From NCBI RefSeq assembly GCF_002368415.1, contig NZ_AP018290.1:2545470-2609469 (forward strand): a DNA stretch of 64,000 nucleotides, given 5' to 3'. Numbering within the stretch: the stretch's first letter is position 1; every line of letters begins with the position of its first letter. The notes beneath the pieces were generated by a model that saw nothing but the letters and a program-made list of their open reading frames with translations, made no database searches and was not told the DNA's origin. This DNA comes from Calothrix sp. NIES-4105. Its GTDB lineage: Bacteria > Cyanobacteriota > Cyanobacteriia > Cyanobacteriales > Nostocaceae. This document shows positions 36,109 through 45,016 of this stretch, piece by piece. Made by a program: the position numbers and the translations under genes.

Positions 36109-36963
36109 TTATTCTTCCTGTTCCTGAAAAATTTCTAATTTGGTCTGATAATTAATGTATTCTTCATGATATTCTCGCTGCTCTAATAGCACATCTACTC
36201 CCTCAATATTAATATTAAAAATAATATCTCTCGCTTCTTTCATCCCTTTTTTATTCATTGTGATAGTTTTTCTAGTTGTTGAAATTTCTAACAATTTTTC
36301 TGCCTCTAAACGCTTAATTATCTCAAAATCAAATCCGTTCAAAAAATTAATTCCGATGAAATTTTCTTTACAACATTTATTTTTGATGTTTCCAAGGTAA
36401 GGATTATATTCATCATAACCGGAAAGGTATATAATCATTAAATATAAAGGTTTTAGAACTTGATAATTTTCCATAAAGCGCCTTGATTGTTCTTGCCTTC
36501 TTTCATATTCATCGACAAGGTTACAGGCTTGACTATAGCAATCATTTGAAGCTTTTGTAAAACTGGTAGTCAGTTTTAATTCTGATTTGTTTGTGCATTG
36601 TGCAATAAATTTATTTCCATACTTGTCTGATTCTGGAAGCTCAAAAACAGTAATTTTCCATTCCTGTCTAGTTTTACTATAAAGTTCTTTCTTGTTTTCT
36701 AATATTCTTTCTCTCTCTGCTTGCTCTCTTGCTTTTTCTTCTGCTAATTTTCGTTCTTTTTCTTCTTGCTTTTTAGCCAGTTTTATTACATAAGCATCAT
36801 CAGGAATATTTAGCTTGTTGTTGACAAAACGCCAGAATTCATCGTGTTTGGCATGTATACCTTTAACTGTCAAACTACTAATCAATTCTTGACCACAAAG
36901 TTGAATAGCATTTTTTTTCAAAGCTGCTAAGTTCGTAAATGCTTCAAAATTTTTCTTATCCAT
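36109..36963 (-). CDS. Hypothetical protein with coiled coil
   Basis: A 284-residue soluble protein not recognised. Residues about 62-98 are a highly charged coiled coil (repeated K-x-E-E-K-x-A-R-E patterns). The C-terminal part (DFEIIKRLEAEKLLEISTTRKTITMNKKGMKEA) looks like a winged-helix-type segment. Low GC and many Lys/Glu/Asn differ from neighbouring housekeeping genes, which suggests an acquired gene. It is flanked by a repeat on one side and a decayed antitoxin on the other. Confidence 0.6.
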   Translation of the reverse strand: MDKKNFEAFTNLAALKKNAIQLCGQELISSLTVKGIHAKHDEFWRFVNNKLNIPDDAYVIKLAKKQEEKERKLAEEKAREQAERERILENKKELYSKTRQEWKITVFELPESDKYGNKFIAQCTNKSELKLTTSFTKASNDCYSQACNLVDEYERRQEQSRRFMENYQVLKPLYLMIIYLSGYDEYNPYLGNIKNKCCKENFIGINFLNGFDFEIIKRLEAEKLLEISTTRKTITMNKKGMKEARDIIFNINIEGVDVLLEQREYHEEYINYQTKLEIFQEQEE

Positions 36964-36999
36964 TGCAATTGAGAATGAACAGTTGTCATTTAAAAAATT

Positions 37000-37310
37000 T
37001 TATCAATGCTTGATAATATAGTAAATGCTTTGACCTGACTATTATCAGCTCGCTGTTTATCGAGTAACTCACAAAGAGCGCGCGTCTTGTTCTGGGAGCA
37101 TTTGCAGTTCTGTCAAAGCCATAACTTGCAAAGTCAGAAAGTGCGGATATTGGTTCTAAAGTAGCTATCTCGGAGCTAACAGGAGGAATTGAGTATAGTA
37201 TTGTATCAACCAATACGCTAGCCAGCCACATCACGGTTCGCTAACCGTGCGAACAGTTCTGCTCGTTGGAAAACCTCATCGGGCAAAGTAATGGTGATTT
37301 GAGTACTCAT
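37000..37310 (-). pseudogene. Frameshifted antitoxin-like gene
   Basis: From ATG at 37308-37310 the minus strand reads MSTQITITLPDEVFQRAEL and FARLANRDVA, then shifts frame to VLVDTILYSIPPVSSEIATLEP, shifts again to LQVMALTELQMLPEQDARSL, and again to LCELLDKQRADNSQ. Joined, these give one protein of a type common in cyanobacteria (MSxQITxxLPDxVYQRAExFAxLxNRDVAxVL...), often beside PIN toxins. At least three frame changes make it dead. An 82-codon open frame at 36986-37234 is just one shifted part of it. Confidence 0.75.
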
Positions 37311-37643
37311 AGCACTAATAAATATTTTCTTATATTATTACCTGCAATTCTAAATTTAAAATTCAATAAGTAAGGCTAACGGCGAACCAACAATGCTATA
37401 AATGACACAACCTTTAACGGGTTTTATTTTTTACCTAGGAAATACCATAATCTGAAACCCAAGGATTAAGTTTAAACTCAGGTTTTTCATAACAAGATAA
37501 TTTTAATAACTGAAAGCGCAAATTATGGCTTATTAGTCATAGCTGGTAGATTATACAACATTCATTTAGTTATGCCTACTAAGTTGAGATAAAATAGTCA
37601 TGTTCGTTATAATAATTAAGCTATGTGTTTTTGCAGTTAAACA
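37311..37643. other. AT-rich spacer, no gene seen
   Basis: This 333-base stretch between the decayed antitoxin and the intact toxin-antitoxin pair has no supported reading frame, no strong palindrome and no recognised repeat. It probably holds the promoter of the downstream pair. Confidence 0.5.
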
Positions 37644-37943
37644 ATGTTAATTAGTAATCAAAATTTTTACGTAATCAAAGAAGCTATCTTAACATCGGAG
37701 CAAGGAAACTTAACATTGGGAGAAGCAGCTAAGGCAAAAGTTTACCGAGTCTTCACCAACGATGCAGGTCAAATTCTGTTAGACCCTATAGATATAGAGC
37801 AGATTCCTCTTGAACAGCGATGGTTGTGGCAAAATCCGGAAGCCTTGGGAATGGTACTACGAGGTATTGAGCAAGCCGCGAGGGGAGAAGTTCATGATTT
37901 AGGTTCATTTGCTCAATACGCTGATTTGGAGATTGATGATTAA
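37644..37943 (+). CDS. Antitoxin of RelE-type pair
   Basis: A 99-residue acidic protein whose stop (TAA) overlaps the ATG of the toxin gene (TAATG), the standard coupling in type II toxin-antitoxin operons. The sequence (FYVIKEAILTSEQGNLTLGEAAKAKVYRVF; ends FAQYADLEIDD) is not a textbook antitoxin family. The call rests mainly on the pairing and size. The N-terminal half would bind DNA and the acidic C-terminal half the toxin, by analogy. Confidence 0.65.
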   Translation: MLISNQNFYVIKEAILTSEQGNLTLGEAAKAKVYRVFTNDAGQILLDPIDIEQIPLEQRWLWQNPEALGMVLRGIEQAARGEVHDLGSFAQYADLEIDD

Positions 37944-38233
37944 TGGAATTTCGTCTGCAATATTCAACTGAAGCCAGGGATGCATTAAAAAATTTAGAGC
38001 AAACTGACCCGAAAAAGTACCGGAAAGTCGCCAAAACATTAGCTTTGATGGAAATCAACCTCCACCATCCCGGTTTACAAACTCATAAATTTGATGACTT
38101 ATCGGGTCCCAACGACGAGGAAGTTTTTGAAGCATACGTGGAAAACAAAACACCTGCTGCTTTTAGAGTGTTTTGGTACTACGGTCCCGGTCAAGGAGTT
38201 ATAACAGTATTATCTATTACTCCTCATCCTTAG
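37943..38233 (+). CDS. RelE/ParE-like toxin
   Basis: A 96-residue basic protein with the toxin layout STEARDALKNLEQTDPKKYRKVAKTLALMEIN (helical hairpin), then a sheet with VFEAYVENKTPAAFRVFWYYGPGQGVITVLSITPHP; the Arg in AFRVFWYY and the terminal His are in the usual catalytic region of RelE-type mRNA interferases. It is intact, unlike the neighbouring modules. Confidence 0.8.
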   Translation: MEFRLQYSTEARDALKNLEQTDPKKYRKVAKTLALMEINLHHPGLQTHKFDDLSGPNDEEVFEAYVENKTPAAFRVFWYYGPGQGVITVLSITPHP

Positions 38234-38390
38234 TATTTATCTTTATTTACCCCATATTATAAACAGGTTAGAACTTTTGAACCTGAATGTCATATTCTTG
38301 ACTGTCAAAGACTGGTTAACCAATAATCCGGATATTGTTTTTGCTATCATATATATTATATTATTGTTAAGGATAACGCGCGCTTTCCTT

Positions 38391-38736
38391 ATGTCTCAAC
38401 AAGTGCAATACGTTACAAACCCAGCAGGAGAACGAGTAGGTGTATTGTTAGATTTAGAAACCTATCAAAACCTAATAAACTTATTGCCAAATAATGAAGA
38501 AATTTTAACTGGTATGAGTGTTGAAGAGCTACAAGCATCCTTCAGAAAGTGAGCTATCTCTGAAAGCACAAAACAAATTAAATGATTTGCTCGTGCGGAA
38601 CAAGGAAAACGAGCTATCTTTGGAAGAAACTGCTAGTTTAGACAATTTACTTGTACAGATTGACCAACTTAATATTATCAAAACTAGAGCTAGGTATACT
38701 TTACATAAACTTCAAAATAAAATAAAAGCATCGTGA
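38391..38736 (+). pseudogene. Decayed copy of the antitoxin-like gene at 29453
   Basis: Nearly identical to 29453-29788 at the start (QVQYVTNPAGERVGVLLDLE) and end (NIIKTRARYTLHKLQN), but one extra base near 38535 (GCATCCTTCAG in place of GCATTAGCAG) shifts the frame after EELQAS. The upstream bases from about 38335 (TTGTTTTTGCTATCATATATATT) match 29401 onward, so the duplicated block includes the promoter region. Confidence 0.85.
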
Positions 38737-39160
38737 GCACGTATATTCCAGTTGATTTACGCTCAAGAAGTTCGAGCTAAGTTCTGCGACTGTTGCGCTT
38801 ATTGCCGAACTACAGAATTCTTAATAGCTACAACATTTGAATTTGAACACATCAGACCTCGTTCTGCTGATGGGGAAACAAATTTTAACAATATAAGCTA
38901 TTGCTTGTCCTTCTTGTAATCGTTATAAAGCTTCACGTCAAACAGGTCTTGATACAAAACAAGGGCAAGAAGTCGCTTTATTTCATCCGCAACAACAATT
39001 ATGGGAGGAACACTTTGCTTGGAATGAAGATTGCACAGAAATTGTAGGGATTACTGAGATTGATCGAGCAACAATCTCCGTATTAAAAATGAACCGTCCA
39101 CAATTGATACGTATACGTAAAATGTGGGTGGAAATGGGAGAACATCCTCCAAATATCTAA
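38733..39160 (+). pseudogene. Decayed copy of the HNH nuclease at 29794
   Basis: Same GTG start and same 3' end as the intact copy, but with single extra bases near 38762 and near 38895 that break the frame on both sides of the HNH core; the codons for HIRPRSA are kept while the core's TNFDN and CPSC segments are disrupted. It ends 7 bases before hemF. Confidence 0.85.
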
Positions 39161-39167
39161 AGGTTCG

Positions 39168-40208
39168 TTATACCTTTGAAGATGTGCTAGATGCCCAATT
39201 CGTCCAGTCTTGAGGCTTTAGAAAAGTTTCATACAACTCAGCTTCTGGTGTGTTGGGTTTTGGCTGGTAGCCATATTCCCACCGAACCACTGGCGGCAAA
39301 GACATCAAAATTGATTCAGTACGCCCATTAGTTTGCAGCCCAAACAATGTTCCCCGATCATGAACTAAGTTAAATTCTACATAACGTCCACGTCTATAGG
39401 TTTGAAAGTTCCGTTCATGTTCGCCATAAACTGTTGACTGGCGCCGCTCTACAATTGGTATGTAAGCAGGTAAAAATGCTTCGCTACACGATCGCGAAAA
39501 AGCAAATACTTCATTCCAAGTTCGTTGTACTGGCAGAGATAGCTGATTACTGTAAAGTGCAGAGGCGCCTTCTAAGTTAGAACCACGGTATAGAGGCCCT
39601 TGACCATCTTGATAGTCGAAGAAAATTCCACCGATACCGCGCGTCTCTTGCCGATGCGCTAAATAAAAATACTCATCACACCATTGCTTGAAAACCGGAT
39701 AATAAGCTGGATGGTGAGCATCGCAAGCTTGCTTAAGTACTGTGTGAAAATGAATAGCATCCTCTACGAAGGGATAATAAGGCGTTAAATCTGCCCCACC
39801 CCCAAACCACCAGACGTTTCCTGCTTCAAAATATCGATAGTTAAGATGAACAGTTGGAACAAATGGGTTACTCGGATGCAGCACTAATGAAGTACCTGTA
39901 ACGTAAAAACCTTGCCCAGCAGCTTCTGGATGTTGTGCCAAAATTGAGGGGGGTAGTTCAGAACCCCAAATTTCAGAAAAACCAACTCCACCTTGCTCAA
40001 AAACCGATCCATCTCGAATAATCCTCGAACGTCCGCCGCCCCCTTCTTGGCGTTCCCACTCATCTTGCTGAAATTTACTAGTCCCATCGACAGATTCTAA
40101 CGTTTGACAAATTTTATCTTGTAGCTGTCGCATCATCTGGCTGACTCTCTGCTTTGAATCAGATGGTGGTGAGGAGATATCAGCATTTGAACGTGGATCA
40201 GTCGTCAT
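39168..40208 (-). CDS. hemF: Coproporphyrinogen III oxidase, oxygen-dependent
   Basis: Oxidatively decarboxylates coproporphyrinogen III in haem and chlorophyll synthesis under air. In this 346-residue protein the landmarks are RIIRDGSVFEQGGVGFSEIWG, HLNYRYFEAGNVWWFGGGADLTPYYPF, the catalytic Asp/His region GIGGIFFDYQD, and YVEFNLVHDRGTLFGLQTNGRTESILMSLPP. The N-terminal 40 residues are a variable extension. It works in the same tetrapyrrole pathway as chlB, at the other end of the window. Confidence 0.97.
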   Translation of the reverse strand: MTTDPRSNADISSPPSDSKQRVSQMMRQLQDKICQTLESVDGTSKFQQDEWERQEGGGGRSRIIRDGSVFEQGGVGFSEIWGSELPPSILAQHPEAAGQGFYVTGTSLVLHPSNPFVPTVHLNYRYFEAGNVWWFGGGADLTPYYPFVEDAIHFHTVLKQACDAHHPAYYPVFKQWCDEYFYLAHRQETRGIGGIFFDYQDGQGPLYRGSNLEGASALYSNQLSLPVQRTWNEVFAFSRSCSEAFLPAYIPIVERRQSTVYGEHERNFQTYRRGRYVEFNLVHDRGTLFGLQTNGRTESILMSLPPVVRWEYGYQPKPNTPEAELYETFLKPQDWTNWASSTSSKV

Positions 40209-40506
40209 AGCCTTATAAGGGATGAGTTTAGACTTTAAAATTTTAAACTAGATTCGGTATGGTTTAAGCAACCTTAGCGATTTACTAACTTTTGGCGATT
40301 TTGGCGGTTGAGAAACAGTTTGCTGGAATGTTGCCTCAATGAGAAATAAAACTGACAGCTTTTAACTTCAATTCACCTAATTCTCAGCAAAAACTCAGCA
40401 AAGGGGTGGATATTGATAAACAAGAGAGAAACGCAGTTTATCCAATACCTAAAATTCATAGTTTACTTCTAATTCATTAAATTCTAATCCACAGGAACCA
40501 AAAATC

Positions 40507-40905
40507 ATGAAACTCAAAAATATTGTTGCTACTGCTGCTTTAACTAGTTTAATTACTGTTAGTGGCGCCTCAGTAAATACGTTTACACAATCACATGGTA
40601 CTCAAGCAGTTGCTATGCAAGTGATGTCCAAACAAAACAATAAAGATGCAACAGGTTTAACAACTTCTCAAAAAATAGATACTCTAACTAAACATAAAGG
40701 TCAATTTGGTAGCGGTGACGAACTACGTCGATACTTCTTCGGTGATTTAGAACCAATTTCTGTTCAACCTGGTGGCGCCGGAATGGTTGTAAACCTTTAT
40801 AACAAAGCCAACAACACTACCTTTGCTTATTGTGCAACATATGATGTCGTAGTCGCAATTAAACAGGGACGAATCACCGCTTTTAATCCAAGTGAAGTCA
40901 AGTAA
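40507..40905 (+). CDS. Small exported hypothetical protein
   Basis: This 132-residue protein has a signal peptide (KNIVATAALTSLITVSGASVN) and a soluble mature part with LTTSQKIDTLTKHKGQFGSGDELRRYFFGDLEP and VVNLYNKANNTTFAYC. Not recognised. A SHORT AGGA sequence lies before the ATG at normal distance. It is followed by a palindrome of the AGATTCCCGACTT family. Confidence 0.65.
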   Translation: MKLKNIVATAALTSLITVSGASVNTFTQSHGTQAVAMQVMSKQNNKDATGLTTSQKIDTLTKHKGQFGSGDELRRYFFGDLEPISVQPGGAGMVVNLYNKANNTTFAYCATYDVVVAIKQGRITAFNPSEVK

Positions 40906-40919
40906 TCCCATTTACATTT

Positions 40920-40952
40920 AGATTCCCGACTTCTTAAATAAATCGGGAATCT
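40920..40952. terminator. Palindrome between convergent genes (AGATTCCCGACTT family)
   Basis: AGATTCCCGACTTCTTAA pairs imperfectly with AAATCGGGAATCT and is followed by TTTTA. The exported protein gene ends 15 bases before it and the EamA gene on the other strand ends right after it, so it fits a shared terminator. Confidence 0.65.
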
Positions 40953-40953
40953 T

Positions 40954-42003
40954 TTACATTCCTTTAAATCCAACTTCACTTTCAATTTTTCGTAATGTTT
41001 CAGTAGAATTTACTTTTTGCATTTTAGCATCAAGCGATTGCTGACGCTGATTACCAATGTGGCTGATAACTACACCAACTAAAATCACGGCGCCACCGAT
41101 ATATTGCGCTAAAGTTGGTGCTTCCCACAAAATAAAATAAGCTGCGATAACACCAACAATAGGAGTAAACGAGCTAACTAATGAGACTTGTGATACGCTC
41201 GAAGCTCTTAATCCAGCAACCCAAAATGATTGACCTACTACTACAATTACCGGACCATAAACCAACATCCACTTCCATAGAAAAGGAGAAAGTACATCCA
41301 TAAAGTGATGTTTACCGTAAAAGATTAAGGCAATAAAGAAAAATATCACTGTCCCCAAAGCTGTACGAAAAATGCTATAAATTCCTAGAGGAATTTGAGA
41401 AAGCTTTGCCTTACCAACAATTGTTGATATTGCCAACGCAACAGCAGCGATTGCCGTCAAAATTTCTCCTGTTCCAAAGTTAAAATAATTTTTCATTTCT
41501 CCCATACCTTGGATAGTTGATGGTAAAGAAATAGTTAAAATTACCCCAATAAATGAAACAAGCGCGCCAATTATTTCCCAAGAATTTACTCGTTCTCGCA
41601 ATAACCATATAGACAAGGCTAGAATTAAAGGTGGTTCTAACCGTCCAACTAAAACAACACTGTTGACATTAGTTATTGCAAGTGCTTGAAAAATTAAACC
41701 AGGAGCAACAGCACTACCAAGAATTGCTACAACAGTCAAACTCAGCCATTGATTTCTGGAAAACTGCTGTAATCTACTTTTTTTAAAAGAGCGTCCATAT
41801 ATAATTATCAGCACTCCAAGCGCGCACAAATTACCCACAAATAAAACGTTGCAAAACGATATGGGATTACGACCATCGACAAAACGTTGGGCGCCGATTT
41901 CTGTAAGTTTACGGGTAACTGAATTAGCTGCACCAAATATTAGAACAGCGAACCATAAGTAAAGTTGCCCTGGAATGCTAGGTCTGAGTAAGTGGCGCCA
42001 CAT
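40954..42003 (-). CDS. DMT-superfamily (EamA) membrane transporter
   Basis: A 349-residue protein with ten predicted helices in two EamA repeats: the first ends near ALAITNVNSVVLVGRLEPPLILALS, the second contains GLRASSVSQVSLVSSFTPIVGVIAAYFIL, the conserved end of such repeats. A hydrophilic tail of about 35 residues follows. Drug/metabolite exporters of this family carry amino acids, nucleosides or other metabolites; the substrate cannot be read here. Confidence 0.9.
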   Translation of the reverse strand: MWRHLLRPSIPGQLYLWFAVLIFGAANSVTRKLTEIGAQRFVDGRNPISFCNVLFVGNLCALGVLIIIYGRSFKKSRLQQFSRNQWLSLTVVAILGSAVAPGLIFQALAITNVNSVVLVGRLEPPLILALSIWLLRERVNSWEIIGALVSFIGVILTISLPSTIQGMGEMKNYFNFGTGEILTAIAAVALAISTIVGKAKLSQIPLGIYSIFRTALGTVIFFFIALIFYGKHHFMDVLSPFLWKWMLVYGPVIVVVGQSFWVAGLRASSVSQVSLVSSFTPIVGVIAAYFILWEAPTLAQYIGGAVILVGVVISHIGNQRQQSLDAKMQKVNSTETLRKIESEVGFKGM

Positions 42004-42192
42004 TTTATTAAACCCTGGTAGAAGCTTGTTAAAGCTTATTTTAATTCAGGAGCTACCTGAATCATACAAGGCTTTGTATTGCATTGCAGTTCGTAAAGCT
42101 TATTAATATATTTATCCTGCCAATCTGATACAATTTCCAGGTAGAAAAGTTGTTAAACAAGACTTTGAACCTCGTTCTGCGATTATTGTAAA

Positions 42193-43059
42193 TCAATAAA
42201 AAATGGAAGGTAAAAACGCACCTACTGGTTCATTATATAATCCAATAGTCATCAAATTTACTGGTGCTACCACGCGCAAACCTTTTTCCAAACACCATTG
42301 AAATAGCTCGCGGTTACGCATTGGCAAAATAAATCCTGGCCCTACGAAACTAGTCGCGGCGCCAATAAGTGCTTTTAAATCTTCGTTGCTTTTGCCAACG
42401 GCATGTCCAAAGTATCCAACTACGCTTGCATATCCTGTAATATTACCGTCATGAACAACTACAGTTGCCGTGAGTTGTTGTATCGCTTCCAGAAGTTCTT
42501 GTTCGCGAGTACAACCGTGAACCTGAAAACAAAGTTGGTTACACGCATCAATATCATCTTGGGTGCAAGAGCGAACCTGATATCCTGGAATTTTTAAGTT
42601 GAGTGCATCACCTTGTATGACTACAAGCGGTTCGCGTACATTGAATCCGAGCTTAGTATAAAGAGCTAAAGAGCGATTATGATAACCTGCTTGTAGAAGT
42701 CGAACACTTATAAAGCCCTTTAGTTTGGCATACTCTAAAACATTTTCCATCAGGCGCCGACCAACCGAGTCATTCTGCATGTTGGGAGCAACAGTAATAG
42801 GTCCGACGGCAGCAATTTCCCCATGCATCCATAGAAAATTGCTACCAACGATTTCTCCGTTATTTTCCGCAATTACTGAATAAACATTCTGATTACTGAG
42901 TATATGCGGAAACCAGTTTATTGTTTCCTCTGGAGAAGTAAAATCTGGCGGGAAATTATGTTGATTAGAGATAGTAGTAAAAGCCTCATAGCAAATTAAA
43001 GCACAGGGATGAGCGTCTTCAGGTTTACCTGGTCGCAATGTTAGATTTTTTTTCTCCAT
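42193..43059 (-). CDS. GNAT-family N-acetyltransferase, two domains
   Basis: The 288-residue protein holds a complete GNAT domain at about 5-140, with the acetyl-CoA loop GPITVAPNMQNDSVGRRLMENV and a conserved Tyr/Gly-Phe end (ALYTKLGFNV). Residues 150-288 form a second, diverged GNAT-like half with GYASVVGYFGHAVGKSNEDLKAL. Substrate unknown. A methyltransferase stump lies directly upstream. Confidence 0.88.
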   Translation of the reverse strand: MEKKNLTLRPGKPEDAHPCALICYEAFTTISNQHNFPPDFTSPEETINWFPHILSNQNVYSVIAENNGEIVGSNFLWMHGEIAAVGPITVAPNMQNDSVGRRLMENVLEYAKLKGFISVRLLQAGYHNRSLALYTKLGFNVREPLVVIQGDALNLKIPGYQVRSCTQDDIDACNQLCFQVHGCTREQELLEAIQQLTATVVVHDGNITGYASVVGYFGHAVGKSNEDLKALIGAATSFVGPGFILPMRNRELFQWCLEKGLRVVAPVNLMTIGLYNEPVGAFLPSIFY

Positions 43060-43070
43060 CTATATACTCC

Positions 43071-43220
43071 TTAACTACTTGATAGCCACAACCATTGAAT
43101 CGGCGCCAACTCTGTAAATAAGCCAAGTTCAACAGCAGTTAATAAAGTTTTAGAACCCCAAAAGCCAAATCCTAATTCTAAAATTTTCTCAGGAGTTGGT
43201 TGCTTGTCATGCTGTAACAT
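43071..43220 (-). pseudogene. Stump of a SAM methyltransferase (dimerisation part only)
   Basis: From ATG 43218-43220 the frame gives 49 residues beginning [20 protein letters not shown] and [20 protein letters not shown], the N-terminal dimerisation segment of caffeate-type/O-methyltransferase-like proteins. Then it ends at TAA; no SAM-binding domain follows. The 3' part has been replaced by the GNAT gene 12 bases on. Confidence 0.65.
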
Positions 43221-43320
43221 TTTTCTTACTGTGATTTAAGTTGTGCATACAACATAAAGCATGTATTAATTAAAATAAAATAATACACAAAAATTCTTAA
43301 CAACTTAGTACTTTTAAGTA

Positions 43321-44172
43321 ATGACAGCAACACTTACATCAAATAGCTGGCATGGCAAACTAGATTTGGTATATGAACATCATCAAGGTGCAACGAAATT
43401 AATTCATGCCCATCATCAAGCACCGTTAAAAGTACAACGTCCCTTCTACCCGGAAGGTGAAAGGGTTTGTCATAGCGTAATTTTACATACTGCTGGCGGT
43501 GTTGTTGGAGGTGATAAATTATCTAGTAATTTCCAGCTTCAACCAGAATCACAAGTATTAATTACTACAGCAGCAGCAGGTAAGATTTATCGCAGTAATG
43601 GGCGCCTAGCTACGCAAAATATAGATATTAAAGTTGATAAAGGTGCCACTTTAGAATGGCTACCGCAAGAAAATATTGTTTTTGATGGCGCCATATATCG
43701 TCAAGATATACGTATAAATTTGGCTGAGAATGCGAACTTTATAGGCTGGGAAATTACGCGGTTTGGACGCAGCGCGCGGGGTGAAAAGTTTTTGCAAGGC
43801 AATTGGCGCAATAATACGGAAATTTGGCAGCAAGGCAAACCTTTATGGATAGATAGACAAAGTTTACCAGGTAGTAAAGAAATATTTCATAGTCCCCATG
43901 CGTTAAATGGACAACCCGTTGTAGGTACTTTTATATATATAGGTCAAGCTGTATCACCAGAATTCATCGAAAAAACCCGTAATTTAATAGAGACGCGACA
44001 TGTCTCGTCTCTACATTCGTTTGGGGTTAGTCGGTTAGAACATGGATTTTTGTGTAGATATCGTGGTAGTTCTACCAGTGAGGTGAGAAACTGGTTTACG
44101 GCAGTATGGCAGTTATTACGGCAATCATTATTAGGACGTTCCGACTGCATACCGCGTGTTTGGCAAATATAA
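43321..44172 (+). CDS. ureD: Urease accessory protein UreD
   Basis: UreD (UreH) is the scaffold that receives nickel from UreF/UreG and delivers it to apo-urease. This 283-residue protein contains LHTAGGVVGGDKLSSNFQLQ and TTAAAGKIYRSNG, the family signatures, and GWEITRFGRSARGEKF. A palindromic GTAGAGACG-type repeat lies inside the coding sequence near residue 225 without breaking the frame. First gene of ureD-ureA-ureB-ureC. ureE, ureF and ureG are not in the window. Confidence 0.96.
   Translation: MTATLTSNSWHGKLDLVYEHHQGATKLIHAHHQAPLKVQRPFYPEGERVCHSVILHTAGGVVGGDKLSSNFQLQPESQVLITTAAAGKIYRSNGRLATQNIDIKVDKGATLEWLPQENIVFDGAIYRQDIRINLAENANFIGWEITRFGRSARGEKFLQGNWRNNTEIWQQGKPLWIDRQSLPGSKEIFHSPHALNGQPVVGTFIYIGQAVSPEFIEKTRNLIETRHVSSLHSFGVSRLEHGFLCRYRGSSTSEVRNWFTAVWQLLRQSLLGRSDCIPRVWQI
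43988..44013. repeat. GTAGAGACG-family palindrome inside ureD
   Basis: A 26-base near-perfect palindrome (TAGAGACGCGACATGTCTCGTCTCTA, one mismatched pair) that encodes part of ureD (ETRHVSSLHS). The same repeat family sits in intergenic positions at 5952-5979 and 62290-62319. Confidence 0.8.
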
Positions 44173-44183
44173 AGGGGTAGTAA

Positions 44184-44486
44184 ATGCAGTTAACGCCGCA
44201 GGAAAAAGATAAATTACTAATTTTTACTGCTGCTTTATTAGCAGAAAGACGTAAAGACCGAGGGTTGAAGTTGAATTATCCCGAAGCAGTTGCTTTTATT
44301 ACTGCTGCCATATTAGAAGGCGCCAGAGATGGACGTACAGTCGCCGAGTTAATGAGTTATGGTACAACCTTATTAAAGCGTGACGACGTAATGGAAGGAG
44401 TTCCAGAAATGGTGCATGAAGTGCAAGTAGAAGCAACATTTCCAGACGGTACCAAACTAGTAACCGTACATAATCCAATTCAATAG
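44184..44486 (+). CDS. ureA: Urease subunit gamma
   Basis: This 100-residue protein contains [49 protein letters not shown] and [25 protein letters not shown]. It is the smallest subunit of the (alpha-beta-gamma)3 urease. It starts 11 bases after ureD and is followed by a palindrome before ureB. Confidence 0.98.
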   Translation: MQLTPQEKDKLLIFTAALLAERRKDRGLKLNYPEAVAFITAAILEGARDGRTVAELMSYGTTLLKRDDVMEGVPEMVHEVQVEATFPDGTKLVTVHNPIQ

Positions 44487-44540
44487 AGGCAGGTTTACAG
44501 GTACGCTAATGATAAACGAAAAATATTTGTAAACCCGCCT
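44487..44540. repeat. Palindrome between ureA and ureB (GGCAGGTTTACA family)
   Basis: AGGCAGGTTTACA (44487-44499) pairs with TGTAAACCCGCCT (44528-44540) with one mismatch; loop of 28 bases. It fills almost the whole ureA-ureB gap. The same arms appear at 16589-16628 and 44858-44912. Confidence 0.7.
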
Positions 44541-44552
44541 TTACAGGAATTT

Positions 44553-44858
44553 ATGATACCAGGGGAAATAATCACACCATCCAGCGATATCGAATTAAAC
44601 GCAGGACGCGAAACAATAAGATTACAAGTTGCTAATACAGGAGATAGACCAATTCAAGTAGGTTCGCATTTTCATTTTTTTGAAGTCAACACAGCATTAC
44701 ATTTCGATAGGGAACAAGCGCGCGGAATGCGTTTAGATATTCCTGCAGGTACAGCAGTACGATTTGAACCAGGAGACGAAAAAGAAATTACGTTAGTACC
44801 ATTAACCGGAAGCCGCCAAGTATACGGTTTTAATGGATTAATTAATGGCGCCCTGTAG
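44553..44858 (+). CDS. ureB: Urease subunit beta
   Basis: This 101-residue protein starts [20 protein letters not shown] and contains [29 protein letters not shown] and a terminal [11 protein letters not shown], the beta-subunit pattern. It has a palindrome on each side. The next gene is a cupin, not ureC, which is unusual for the usual ureABC order. Confidence 0.98.
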   Translation: MIPGEIITPSSDIELNAGRETIRLQVANTGDRPIQVGSHFHFFEVNTALHFDREQARGMRLDIPAGTAVRFEPGDEKEITLVPLTGSRQVYGFNGLINGAL

Positions 44859-44912
44859 GGGCAGGTTAACCAACAATCATTACCACCAAGGAAAATCCAC
44901 TAAACCTGCCCC
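44858..44912. repeat. Palindrome after ureB (GGGGCAGGTT family)
   Basis: GGGGCAGGTT overlaps the ureB stop codon and pairs with AACCTGCCCC at 44903-44912; loop of 35 bases. Just after it, at 44927-44965, is GGGATGCCCATTCCACAAG and a second copy of its tail, the hairpin plus TTCCACAAG design also seen at 8474 and 58438. Confidence 0.65.
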
Positions 44913-45016
44913 GATAATGACGGTTCGGGATGCCCATTCCACAAGAGGGATGACCATCCCACAAGAAATGTCAAGCAATTTATAAATTATAAAAGTTTAT
45001 CAAACCCCAATTTAAA

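Noticed and set aside
36986-37234. 82-codon minus-strand gene
   Set aside because: It is one frame-shifted segment of a decayed antitoxin-like gene; residues outside the VLVDTILYSIPPVSSE part are out of frame.
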